Shown in pieces: positions 54,205 through 64,000 of a stretch of 64,000 nucleotides of DNA. Under the pieces are notes generated by a model. It had not been told where the DNA came from, made no database searches, and worked only from the letters and a program-made list of their open reading frames with translations. Every line of letters begins with the position of its first letter. Within the stretch, counting starts at the first letter, position 1. The translations under genes were made by a program, and so were the position numbers. The stretch is from Porphyra umbilicalis (taxonomy: Eukaryota > Rhodophyta > Bangiophyceae > Bangiales > Bangiaceae): contig KV918941.1 in assembly GCA_002049455.2 (NCBI GenBank), positions 62,001 to 126,000 of the forward strand, read 5' to 3'.

Positions 54205-57200
54205 TGACAGTGCGCCAGATGGGGCGCAACAGCGTCCGTCCAGTCCCGCAGGAGCCTCCTATCCTCGTTGTTACGCAAGCGCTGCTGCGTCCGCTGCGTT
54301 CTGCGCCGCCTGCTGTCGTTCGGCCTCTTCTCCCACCGCATGGCGCCGGAAGCCGCCCCTTTATAGGAGAGGAGCACCCGACGGGGTCGCCGGATGGTCA
54401 CACACGCCACGCCCGGCAGCCCGCCACGGCAGCTGTGCACGAGGCACAGCTCACAGCAGCGACGAGCGGCCGCCGCCCACAGACACCGACGGGCGGCCGC
54501 CGCCCACAGACACCGACGGGCGGCCGCCGGCCACTCACCGATGGGCGGCCGCCGCACACACCACCGACGGGCAGGCGCCGCCCACACCCTCGACGGGCGG
54601 CCGCCGCCCACACCACAACGGGCGGCCGCCGCACACACCACCGACGGGCAGGCGCCGCCCACACCTTCGACGGGCGGCCGCCGCCCACACCACAACGGGC
54701 GGCCGCCTCGCACACCACCGACAGGCGGTCGCGGCCCACACAAACGACGGGCGGCAGCCGCCCCCACACCAACGACGGCCGGCAGTCGCCCGAAAAGCGC
54801 GCGCGCGCCACGCGCTTCGACCCGTGCGTGGCACGGGCGGCCGCCGCCCAGCGCTTACCGGCGCGGCAGCCGCGCCCACAAAAGGAGAGGCCGGGGTGCG
54901 GAGGGGAGCAGCGACGAGCGCAAGGGGACGGGGATGGGATTAACCACAGTTCCCACAAAGCGCGCAAAAGAAACCGCGCGCACGAGAGCATACCCGACAA
55001 CGGCACCACCACGTACCGGCGGCCGTTGGGGCCAGGGCCACCGCGAAAAAAAGCGCGCGCAAAGAAAGTGCGCGCACGACAGAGAGCCGCGTCGCAGACG
55101 TCGGCGGTAGCACAGGTCTCACGGAACCGTCCACCAGAGGCACTCGCACGACGTCGCGGAAGCAGGACGCCACTGCGCACCCCGACAACAACTAGCGAGC
55201 GCGCATGGGCACGCTGCGCCACGAGGGCCACTTCACACACCCCCTCCGCGACACAGAGTAGGGGGTGGCCCGCGCGGGGCCGCACCCAATCCTGAGCGGA
55301 GAGTGCCTGCCAGGACGTCGCCGTTCGCTGTCTGTGGCGCACGAGATCGGAGAGGGAAAAATGTTGGAGGGCGCGTGCTGAGGGGGGGGGCGCTAAACGA
55401 GTCGCCGTCTCACGGGCCGAACGCTCGCGCCAGGCCCCCAGAGGCAGCCACCCGCGCCCCGCGCTCCCCTCGCAGCTCTTCGCCGACGATGCGTGGCGCG
55501 ACGGCTGCCGAGGGCGCGTCGGTCTGAACAGCTCAAGCCGACACGGCCAACAGAGGGCAAGAAGCACGTGGACGCGCGTCCCATCCCCCAACCATATCAT
55601 ACGTTGCGTGCGTGCTCGCGTGCGGCCGACGAGCCGTGGATGCGGCCGACGACCCGTGGATGGAACGTGTGCCACCTGAAAGGTTCAAAGAACGGGTCAC
55701 AGTCCTGGCGCAGAGAGAGTGCTGCCAGTGTCGCCCTGAATAGCCAATCAAACGGTACTCCGCTGGATGAACGAGTTCTCCAGAAATCGGGTTGCTGACA
55801 AAGGCTCGTCTGCACCAGTAAACTGTCGCCGTTCTGGTCACTGTGCGGTTGCCACAGCCATGCAATTTGGGCCAAGCCACCTCACCCTGATCATGTCCAC
55901 AGCTTCCGTCTGACCTGTGAATAGTGACTACCGCCATCTGTCACTGACGGTCACCGCCAGCGCGGCCGCCTGAAGTGGCGCGGGCACCTGGCGAGTACCC
56001 CACCACGGGGCTGTGTTCCGCTGCGGGGGGGGATGGTGCATGCACTCATCCTCGCCGCAGCGGCACGCGGCGGGCCTGCGGGCCGCGTCCGGCGCGACAC
56101 ACGCCGCGGGCGCCTCGGCCACGACCCGGCGCGCTGGCCCAACGCGAGGCAGCCGCCTGGCAAGACGCCACGCGGTCGATTCCTGTCCGCAAACTGTATG
56201 CCTCTGATTTGCCTCGTCAGGTCGATCCGTCCCTGACGAGGGAGTCTTTCGGGACAGGCCCTGCCGGAGAGGATCACACAACGGGGGTCACCACCAAGGT
56301 TGCACCCAACCAGGAGGGGTCGTGCCGGGGATGCACCACGCTCGCACGCTGCCCTGGAGAGGGGGTAGCGCGGGAGCACCGCCACGCTCGCACTAGTTGC
56401 CGGTGCGGCCTGCCCGGCGCGTGGGGCGCAACGCATTGCTTGGCGCCTGTGCGCTTGCCTCTGCGCTGTCCTCGGGCTGCCGCCAAAGTGGAAACTGGCG
56501 GTCCACCCACTTTCCTCATGGTCACTCCTCAGTCGTCAGTCTCGAGCTTTTTTGGATGACTGGTAATCTCACGTGCATGGCGGCGACCCGCGATCAGCGA
56601 TGCCACTCCGAAAACCGTGGTCTGAGTCCTCCTTTCATCGTTCACCAGGCACACGACACTCGTCCAGCGAGGATCACACGAGTGTTGGTCGAACATCACC
56701 GCGATCACTGTCGACGTGGGGCTCTCATGCGTCACGTCTGAGGCCGCAAGAGCATACGTTGAGAACTCCTGTGTGTATCTCACGCTTGCATGTCACACGA
56801 CAGCACGATAGGCTCAAAATACTCCATCTCTGTGCGCCGTGGCAACATGGCGCGCCGCCATGTGGCACATAAACTACGGTTTGGACGACGATCTCGTACT
56901 TTGCGTCCTACATGTGCATCGTGTCAGCTTCGTGTCAAACAATTGCTGCTTTTCCTTGATTTCTCATCCGCAATCTGCCGTGCATCTCGCGCATCTCGCT
57001 TCCATGACGGCTGCGATAATCCGCGGAAGGCTTACTCCAACGAAATGGGCCACGGATAACCCACCAACGACAGGGACTATCATACGGAAAGTAGCCCGGT
57101 CCCAGGTAACTCTATAGCAGATATTGCCCTTTCTAGGCCCCTGCAATAGGCGGCCTCTGAGGGGCCGCCACGTCGCATGTCCAATTGAGATTTTAAGGAT

Positions 57201-57227
57201 AGTCCTGTTACATTGTTAGGTTTGCTC
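54205..57227. other. Right part of the Harbinger-like element
   Basis: 54,470-54,790 holds about a dozen short units of the type ACGGGCGGCCGCCGCCCACA (about 25 bp, with a 73-bp supra-period). Beyond it, frames at 54.9-56.5 kb on both strands are Arg/Pro-rich and unconvincing. 56.5-57.2 kb is of mixed composition without a gene and ends with the right TIR. Confidence 0.5.
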
Positions 57228-57231
57228 TGAG

Positions 57232-57277
57232 CACTGTTACAGTCCGCGACTGCGGGATTTTTTGGTGAACGGCTGTA
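57232..57277 (+). repeat. Shared 45-bp segment, second occurrence
   Basis: CACTGTTACAGTCCGCGACT and the following GCGGGATTTTTTGGTGAAC match 27,990-28,033 with three or four changes. After it the two loci differ. It marks the right end of the duplicated unit and looks like a transposon terminus, for which no partner end was found. Confidence 0.6.
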
Positions 57278-57689
57278 TGCAGTTTGTTTGTGCAGCGGGC
57301 CGTGGGGCCGGTGAACATGAAGCGGTTTGCGACTTCATTGGCATGACGGACGAGAGATTATCGCCAATGTGTCGCCTACGTTGGGTGCTCCCAGCTTGAA
57401 AGCTGCCACGATGGTCAGATGATTTGGTCGAGGACTCTGATGCGGGTCTGGCGGTGGGCATGATTGCAATGTTTTGGCAGCAAAGGTTGTTGGGCTTGTC
57501 GAGCCAGCAGCAAAGTCGGAAACTGGGAGGCGGGCTCAGGGCGTTCTCGCCCGCGTGCGCGCCGCAGACATGGCCAAAACTGTCTGTGCACCTGCGTGTG
57601 TGCGTTTACTTTCGGACGCGAATGAAAGTTTGCGGCGGCGCTGGATGCGGAAAATGGCTGCGGGACGGTCGGGCACCCACCGTCCTTCA

Positions 57690-59060
57690 CGTCCGCTTTG
57701 GCGGCACGCCGCCCCCCCCCCCCCCCCCCTGCCCCTGCCGCCGACGCCGCCCACCCCTCCCCCCCCGCCACCGCCGCCGCCGGCCGTCGAAGACCCAGTG
57801 TCGCGAGCGGCGGCGCCTCCGCCGCCATCACCCACGCCGGCGACGGGGGCGGCGTCGGCGTCGCCGCCGGCGGTGCACCCTCCCCCCCTCCTCCCCCAAC
57901 CCTGCCGCTGCAGCGGGCGGTGGCGGCGCGGCTCGCCGCGTCGGCCGCCGCCGCGGCAGCGGCTCTTTGCGTGGACGGCGCCGCCTCGTCGCGGGTGGCG
58001 GCGGCCGCCGCCGACGTGGCCCAAGTGGTCGGGGGGATGGCCGCCGCGGCCGCCGTCGCACGCGCGCGTCGGCGTCTGGTGGCACGCGGCCGGGTGCGCG
58101 GGGAGGGTCGAGGAGGCTGACCACGGCCGCGTCGCGCCGCCGTCTGCTTGCGCCTTGCACGTGCCTCTGCGCCGCGCGGGGGTGTTGCCACTGGCGGCAG
58201 CCGCGTGCTCGGCACACACGCGCGCGCCACAGCCAGTCGTGGCCTCCGTTGTGACCGCTACCGGCCGGGGTGGGCGGCGGCGACGCGGCCGCCGCCGGCC
58301 ACACCCGCCGCTCTGGCTGGCGGCGGCGACGGGCGCGCGGCACTCGCCCACCGGCGGCGGCGGCGCCAATGACAGGGCGGCGCGCAGCGCCGCGGCGGGC
58401 GTTCACTGGGGGGGAAGGGCGGCGGGGGGGGGGGGGCGCCCCCCTGCCCGTCCCCGTGTCGACAGAGGCGCGCCTGCCCGAAGCGGCGGCGCGTCGGCTG
58501 GCACGAGCGTGCGGGCGACGGCGAGGGCGATGGCCGCCGGGGGCGGGCGCCGCTGCGGCTGCGGCCGCCGGTGGCTGGTCACCGGCCGGCGACGGCGCGG
58601 CGGGGGGTGCTGCCGCCGACGCCGCCGCCGACACAGCGCCCAGCGTGTACCCCCCGTGAGTCACGGGGCGGCCACGGCCGCGCCACTGGGGATGGCGGGG
58701 TCGTACACGCGTACTGCACCTGCAGCGACGTGCGCGGCAGTGGCGCCGCGCGCGTTGTCTGGCGGCGCGGCGCGGCGGCCGCTCGCCTTCGGGCGCAGCG
58801 TCGCTGTCTGTGGCGGCGGTGCCGTCCGTACCCCCTACCCTCCATCCCCTCAATCCCCCCCCGCCCCCCCGCATCTCGAGTGGCGCTGCATCGGCGGCGG
58901 TGCCGCCGCCGTCGCTGTGGTCGTCACAGCCACCGTGGCGGCCGCCGGCACCGCCGCATGGCGGCGACGGCGGTGGGGGGCACCACACCAGACGCGTCGG
59001 GCGGCGGGTGGTCGGGCGTCGGCGGTCCCGGCGTGTCGGATGCGTGTTGTTTCTCTGTGG
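57690..59060 (+). pseudogene. Ala-rich coding debris
   Basis: GC-rich. The most protein-like plus frame is about 57,840-58,120 (with AVAARLAASAAAAAAALCVDG and VAQVVGGMAAAAAVARA). Long frames elsewhere on both strands follow from composition. No family recognised. Confidence 0.25.
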
Positions 59061-59478
59061 CGCTTGCCATGCCCCAGCGTTTTGGGGTTCTATGCTCCGA
59101 GGCTGTTCGTTGCGCTTCGCGCCTTCTTTATTTGTGAAAATGGGCCATGCCGAGGTGGACCAGCGTGCAGATCACCGAAGGTGATAACAGGGCTCGCCGC
59201 CGATCCCACCGGTCCGAGACTTCGGCGTGCTCAGACCAGATTCGACAAACCAGATCAGCCTGTGGGGCGAAGTCCAAATATTGACTCATCGGAGAATCAT
59301 TTTGACACATCAGTGAACGGATTTTCCATAGGGCGGCAGCCACTCCCCGTGACCGAGGGCGGCCAAGACGGACTCGCATATGGACCGCATACACATCCCA
59401 GCGCGCGCTTCCGCGTCTGGGATCCACTCCCCACTACCCCACGCTCCCCCCCCTCCCCCAGGCCCTACAATCAGCCGT
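59061..59478. other. Spacer, downstream of the secreted protein gene
   Basis: Mixed composition with no gene seen. It includes the 3' flank of the minus-strand gene at 59479-59916. Confidence 0.4.
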
Positions 59479-59916
59479 CTACAGTTCACAGTAGATCGGG
59501 ACCTTGATCACGACCTTCTTGCACTTGTCGCACGTGCACTTCCGCCACCCGGGGCACTTGGCCGGCTTGCAGTTGTACGGCAGGGAGCTGCAATCGCCTG
59601 AGTAGGCCTTGGCACGGTAGGACTCGGCCTCCTTGAAGTAACAGAGGTAAGAGGCCTTGGCCACGACGTAAACGGACTTCTTGCCACACTTGAAGTAGCC
59701 GTTGCACGTGTGATGCCCCCCGTAATATGAATGGGCGGTGAGGGAGGCGAGGGCGGGCTCCTCATCGGCGCGCGACAAGCCCTCAATGTGCAGAGCCTCG
59801 GGGTCAGATGCCGCCTGGACGGCGACAGCAGCGTCGGCGGGCGACACGGCGGCCACCGACAGGAGGGCGAGCAGCGCGACCGCGAGGGACGCGAAGAGGG
59901 ACTTGGACACGACCAT
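59479..59916 (-). CDS. Small secreted Cys-rich protein
   Basis: A 145-residue protein from ATG 59914-59916; an upstream in-frame GTG lacks support. The N-terminus is a classic signal peptide: MVVSKS, a hydrophobic core (LFASLAVALLALLSVAAV) and a likely cut after SPADA (about residue 29). The mature part starts acidic and Ala-rich. After HSYYGGHHTC it is basic with ten Cys, the last six in the final third (YNCKPAKCPGWRKCTCDKC ... YCEL), probably forming disulfides. It is expected in the cell wall or secreted. No family recognised. It is single-exon, has no breaks, and is the best candidate host gene in the right part of the window. Confidence 0.7.
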   Translation of the reverse strand: MVVSKSLFASLAVALLALLSVAAVSPADAAVAVQAASDPEALHIEGLSRADEEPALASLTAHSYYGGHHTCNGYFKCGKKSVYVVAKASYLCYFKEAESYRAKAYSGDCSSLPYNCKPAKCPGWRKCTCDKCKKVVIKVPIYCEL

Positions 59917-61488
59917 GACGGCGGTGGGGGGGGGGGGGGGTGATGCGCCCACGAGGCTGCTCGTTGCAGGTTGGGAAGGCGGGGTGGGCGTGAGGTGGGG
60001 CGTAGGCAGTAGTCAGACGCGGCGGACTGCGAGTGTGTGAAGGGATGGGCGGTCTGCTGTTCGGTGATTCCCGCCGGCGGCGCCTCTTGTACACACCCGT
60101 CGGCGCAGCGGCGGGCGCGCCACGCCGCGCCGCTCCGTCGGATGCGGCCAGGCGCGGTGTGGGGGGCAACAGCAGGCGCGCCGCGGGCAGCGTCGGCGGT
60201 TTGACCGGCGCCAAGCACCAGCCACCAACGCTCCCAGGCAGGGAGGGCGTGAGCCCCGGGGAGGGGCGGTAGCAGTGGAATCGGACGGCTGCTGCCGCCT
60301 CCAGTCGTTGCGGTCGCACACCGCCCACCGACCGCTCGTTGCGGCTTGGAAGGTCCGCCCACCAGACCCCCCAGCCACCATCGCAACGGGCCTACCACCA
60401 CAGCGGGCGGGCAAGGGGCGCGCCGAGTGGCTCCACACAGAGAGGCGATGCAAGTCTCTTGTCTCCTCCCGCCCGCGGCCTGCGCCAGCCGCTGTGCCCC
60501 CCCGCGCCCCACGACGCGGCATACGCGTTTCGCCCGCCTCGCCGGCGGCGGCCATCGGGATTGTGCCCCCGCCGTCGCGCCCCGTTGACGGGAGGGCACA
60601 CGCACGAGGGGCGGGGTGCTGAGGGTGCGCGTCCCCCGCCAATGAGACGACGTGGGGTGGGTGGCGCCGACGCGGTCGCATCCAAGCGGCCACGCCAAGC
60701 GGGACGGGACGCAGCCGCCGCGGCGGCCGCATGGCCGCCGAGACGGTCGCCCGTGGGCTTGAGCCGGCGCGAAGCGGGCACTGCCGTCGCGGCCCAGCGG
60801 GTGCGTCGTTGGATTCGGTGTTGGTGTCCTCGAGACGGGGGAGCCGGGCCCAACGGATGCAGGTCGACCGCCCGTCGCTCGGACCCGCGCCGCTACCCCA
60901 AGAGGAAATGGGCAGTGTTCCGCCAGAGGGGGTGCGCGCCCTGGGGGCGGCGATCGCCACCGGGCTGCACCCCCACCCCCGACCCCTTTGGCCATCATGG
61001 CCCCCCTGCTCATGGCTTTCCTGCGCGCGCCGACGCCTCCCCCAGCCGTGGAATGACAGCCGCCGCGACGCGCGCGCACTGTGCGGCGCCGCGGCGCGTC
61101 GGGGTGACGGGGATGACGGCGGCTCCCCCTCATCGGCCAATCGCGTGCGCCCCGACCGACCGCGGGGCGGTCGGCTAGACGCGGGAGGGAGGCGTGTGCG
61201 GGCGCGGGAGGAGGGGGGGGGAAGGGCGAGACAACGAGGCACGATGAGGTGGGTGGCCCGCCGACCGACCCCGCGTCTGCACCCCGGGACGTGGCCGCGC
61301 CTGTGCAGTCTTTCTCCAGTGCTGTCCACCCTTTTCGTCGCCTGACAGACTCCGAAGTAGCCCTCTTTTTTCGTGCAGAAGATGGCAAAATCGCCCTTCC
61401 TGGCAGTGCAAAGCTGTCTCGTTCTTATCCAGGGGTTGATAGCAAAGGAACCTACAGGAATGGAGAAAGACTGTACTGTAGCCAGAGG
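59917..61488. other. GC-rich spacer upstream of the secreted protein gene
   Basis: A G-run of about 15 bases at 59,926-59,940 lies in the 5' leader of the minus-strand gene. Long overlapping frames on both strands (60.0-61.3 kb) are Arg/Pro/Ala-rich and mutually exclusive. I cannot support any as a gene. 61,340-61,490 becomes AT-richer. Confidence 0.4.
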
Positions 61489-61490
61489 TG

Positions 61491-61600
61491 TGATTTAAAT
61501 CATTTGAGGCGCCGGGTAAAGGTGATTTAAATCAACCCTTGATTTTTATTCGTATGACGTGATTTTTATTGATTTAAATCATCCGGTATGATTTAAATCA
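61491..61600. repeat. Cluster of four TGATTTAAATCA palindromes
   Basis: Perfect 12-bp palindromes stand at 61491-61502, 61523-61534, 61570-61581 and 61589-61600, with partial TGATTTTTATT copies between. The cluster is an AT island in GC-rich DNA. Confidence 0.9.
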
Positions 61601-61739
61601 TTTAGGCTCGTTATGTATGAATATAAGTACATATACCACGTGATACGGCCTGATAAGGACCACTAACGCTGGTGTTTTCCTTCGTGTCGCGTGCGGTGGG
61701 CGTCACCGACTGGGCGGCCGTCGACAAGTCGGGGGGGGG

Positions 61740-62102
61740 GGGCGAGCGGCAGGGGATGGAGATGGCGACGGGGTGCCGGGGGGGGGTCCGCCGCCGCCCT
61801 ACCCGGCGGTCACCGCCGTGGCGGAGGTGACCGCCGCCACCGCCGCCGCCGCCGCCGCGGCGGCGAACCTGTCGGGGCTGCCCGTGACGGCGGTGTGGGT
61901 CGCCCTCGGCACCACGATGACGAGGGAGCGCGCGGGAGTTTCCGAGGCTGCCGCCGTCGACGGCGGCACCGTGGCCGCGTTGCTCTCCGCTCTCGCGGCC
62001 GCCGTGGCGGGCGGCGCGTCGACGGCGGTGGTCGACGCCGGCGACCCTACGGGAAAACATTCCAGGATATCCGGGATCTCCAACACCTTGAATTTCCCTT
62101 AG
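61740..62102 (+). pseudogene. Ala-rich coding fragment, truncated
   Basis: A plus-strand frame with PAVTAVAEVTAATAAAA, NLSGLPVTAVWVALGTTMT and DGGTVAALLSALAAAVAGG reads like part of a real protein. It then runs abruptly into AT-rich sequence after VVDAGDP (62,047) and stops. Possibly a gene cut by an insertion or deletion. No family recognised. Confidence 0.3.
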
Positions 62103-62438
62103 ATGAGCCGAAACTCTTGTCTTCAGGAACCCGAAGAACCCTCTCGTTTCGGTCAAAAAGGCACTGGACGATTTGGGATTCCTGGATCGTGGGGAAGAAA
62201 ACCTCGATTTGATGGCACTTTGATTCGCTGTGATCGCTCCTCACAGAGCAACAACAGCGGGCTTACAGCTGGTTTTCCTTGCTCTTACTATGTTAGCTGT
62301 AATGCATGACCAACCAAAGCATTGCATTATTTGTATTCCATATTCCATCGTTTGCGTGTTATCGTCTTATTCGATATTCCATCGTTTGCGTGTTATTGTC
62401 TTATGTTTGCGTATATGTATCATTGTTTAATAATCCAG
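62103..62438. other. AT-rich spacer with short direct repeat
   Basis: A 30-bp segment TATTCCATCGTTTGCGTGTT... at 62341-62370 is repeated at 62375-62404 with one change. No gene is seen. Confidence 0.6.
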
Positions 62439-63548
62439 TCAAACAAGCGAGCTAAGCAAACCAAGCTGGCGCTCGTAGCCAGTGGCAGCACGATCCCCGT
62501 CCGAGGCACCCGCTTCGTGCGGCCCATCCACCCCAGTACCACCCCGACGCCTCGTGGACGCCGCATCTACAGCCCCACCTCGCACACACCGGCATGAACC
62601 GCAAACCCCCCCGCAACCCCTCCCACTCGGCGAGTCAATCAGACCAGCAGTAGCCCCCACTCGCATCTCCACGTCAGTCCCATCCACTCCTGCAGCCCCA
62701 TCATTCTTGTCGTCTTGTCCCGTTGTGCTCCCCAGAGCGCGCGCCAGCAATGAGCAAGCACCCCAACTGGCAATACAGCGCTGAAGAGGGGGCTCGGCGC
62801 TCTCTAGCTCCTTGATGGCGCGCTCCTGGGCGGTGGCAGTCTGGCGCGTAAAAGAGCGACCCTTCTTCATGTGATTCATAACGGCGCGGCGAGTCACGGC
62901 GAGCAGCCGCCGACGGTCGACGAGAGAGTAGCCGAGAAGCCCTTGCCTTGCCAGGGCGATCTTCTGGATCACCCGCCCTGGAGCAGGCTCAGAGCGGGCG
63001 GACACACCAGGCAAAAAAAAACCGCCCCGGCCGCTCTTTGACGCTTCCAAAGGACGGCCGTTGACGCTGCCGCCACGTGCCCCACCACCGCCACGTGTCC
63101 CGCCGACACGGGACGAAGGCTCACTCAAGCCATGACCCGATGTCGACCCGGCACCCGAACCGCCCTGACCTGGCCCGCTTTGACCATGGTCCAAAGCAGA
63201 CAGACCGGGGCCGGGAAGGCCAGCCGCAGCTTGAGCAGCAGCGCGCATTGTCGCTCCAGCTGCCGAAGGGATGGAAGGAGGGGAGAACAAATGGCTTACC
63301 ACCAGCGGAAACAAACACCATAACCACGTGGAGCGCGGCACACAAAGAGGAGTTAGAAGTGAGAGCCCTTCCCAGACGAGCACGAGTCAGCCGTGGCAGG
63401 CGAAAACATTCTCCATTCCATCAGCCTCCGTCACTCTCCCACCCCACGACACCACAAAGCTGGACGTACCGTCGTTCACTGTGCCTCTCACAGCGCTGCC
63501 ACGTCGTCCCACGTGAGCTCGCGGCCGAACAGTGGCACTAGCGGCCAT
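62439..63548 (-). CDS. Putative multi-exon gene, unknown function
   Basis: From ATG 63546-63548 (MAASATVRPRAHVGRRGS) a frame runs to TGA at 63387-63389. The same frame is then open from about 63,383 to a stop at 62439. An intron may remove the stop. GGTAAGC followed by a pyrimidine-rich tract and GGCAG (about 63,255-63,305) is a good intron candidate, but a second splice would be needed. The C-terminal part has a Gly-rich region, then helical basic sequence (RVIQKIALARQGLLGY, RRRLLAVTRRAVMNHMKKG) and a Cys/Gly-rich tail. No family recognised. Confidence 0.35.
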
Positions 63549-64000
63549 GACACTGCAGCAAACTGGCGCTGCGAAGGGCGAAGGGAGGGAGGGAGAGCAG
63601 CGTACAGATCTCGCTGTGCGCCAAGGGAGTGGAGTGTAGGTGAACAGGAGTGGGGCGGGACGACGAGGAACGGGGCTCGTCCAGAGCGGCCGCCAGCGCA
63701 CCCCCCACGATTATCGTCGAATCACCCCCCGCCGTGGGTCAGGCCGCGTGCGGTAGCAACGGCAACGGAGAGCCACACGTGGGCCCAGAAAGCGCCAACA
63801 CATGCTTTGTGTGGCTAGCAATCGAGATTGACCAGGCCCATCCGAGATACGATCATGGATGAACGGGAATGGAAACGTCATTCTCAGAAGTAATTTATCA
63901 CTTCTTGAAATCAGTTGTCATGAATTAGGGTTGGACGGAGTACGATCAAGGCAACAAAAGCGATTAGCTCAGTGGTGATTCCACATCCTGGTCGTGGCTT
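63549..64000. other. Window end, no gene recognised
   Basis: Mixed sequence becoming AT-rich after 63,850. The last bases (GATTAGCTCAGTGGTGATTC) resemble a tRNA D-arm but lack a pairing arm. Confidence 0.4.

Larger units (their letters stand above)
44102..57227. mobile_element. PIF/Harbinger-like DNA transposon, 13.1 kb
   Basis: Terminal inverted repeats are GAGCAAACCTAACAATG, 17 bp perfect (44102-44118 and 57211-57227), flanked by TGA (44099-44101, 57228-57230). Copy 1 of the 11.2-kb unit has the unfilled TGA at 27986-27988. It contains the two expected genes, a DDE transposase (+) and a Myb/SANT-like protein (-), in convergent order, plus large tandem repeat arrays. At 13 kb it is several times larger than usual for this superfamily, mostly because of repeats. 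The 3-bp duplication fits, although TGA departs from the typical TWA. Confidence 0.88.
31470..57277 (+). repeat. 11.2-kb duplicated unit, copy 2, with two nested insertions
   Basis: It is colinear with 16810-28033. Subtracting the 1,455-bp TIR element (31,555-33,009) and the 13.1-kb Harbinger-like element (44,102-57,227) restores nearly the same length as copy 1. The final 45-50 bp of the unit lie to the right of the Harbinger element (57,228-57,277). Transposase and accessory gene are intact here. Confidence 0.85.

Noticed and set aside
52631..54943. 770-codon plus frame over the 48-bp repeats
   Set aside because: The 48-bp period keeps several frames open. The minus frame has a better mixed segment, and the plus frame has none outside Ala runs.
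59508..61388. 626-codon minus frame covering the secreted protein locus and upstream DNA
   Set aside because: It overlaps the well-supported secreted protein in another frame and is low-complexity Arg/Pro.
63960..64000. tRNA-like D-arm (TAGCTCAGTGGT) at the window end
   Set aside because: The following bases do not pair as a D-stem, there is no acceptor stem partner in view, and the sequence is cut by the window.

Overview
The window is GC-rich nuclear eukaryotic DNA. It has spliceosomal introns with GT..AG borders, an LTR retrotransposon, several DNA transposons, and long Ala/Pro/Arg-rich low-complexity coding stretches. My best guess is a bangiophyte red alga (Porphyra/Pyropia type). This rests only on base composition and transposon content and is not proven by any single gene.

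Layout. (1) 1-1336 and 12260-13033 are parts of one RecQ-type helicase gene or pseudogene. Its intron (588-1267) carries a 441-bp TA-flanked MITE. The exon encoding helicase motif VI is split by a 10,918-bp Ty3/gypsy chromovirus (1337-12254) with 731-bp LTRs and a 5-bp target duplication. The chromovirus has gag, a textbook -1 frameshift signal, a pol with protease, RT, RNase H, integrase and chromodomain, and a long antisense ORF between pol and the 3' LTR. (2) 13.0-16.8 kb is spacer with low-complexity ORFs. (3) An 11.2-kb unit occurs twice: copy 1 at about 16,810-28,033, copy 2 starting at about 31,470. It holds several conserved ORFs, a Tc1/mariner-like (IS630 superfamily) transposase, and a convergent three-exon Cys/His-rich gene. 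In copy 2 the transposase and the three-exon gene are both intact; in copy 1 both are broken. Copy 2 is interrupted by a 1,455-bp TIR element (31,555-33,009) and by a 13.1-kb PIF/Harbinger-like transposon (44,102-57,227). Copy 1 preserves the empty site for each. (4) The Harbinger-like element carries a DDE transposase, a convergent Myb/SANT-like protein gene, a 140-bp satellite array with four-unit higher-order structure, and further 48-bp and ~25-bp tandem repeats. (5) 57.3-64.0 kb has Ala-rich coding debris, a clear small secreted Cys-rich protein gene, a cluster of TGATTTAAATCA palindromes and one further putative minus-strand gene.

The picture is a gene-poor, nested-transposon region in which orthologous or paralogous empty sites allow each insertion to be delimited to the base. 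A recurring theme is premature in-frame stops that are nearly always TAG at positions where CAG is expected.
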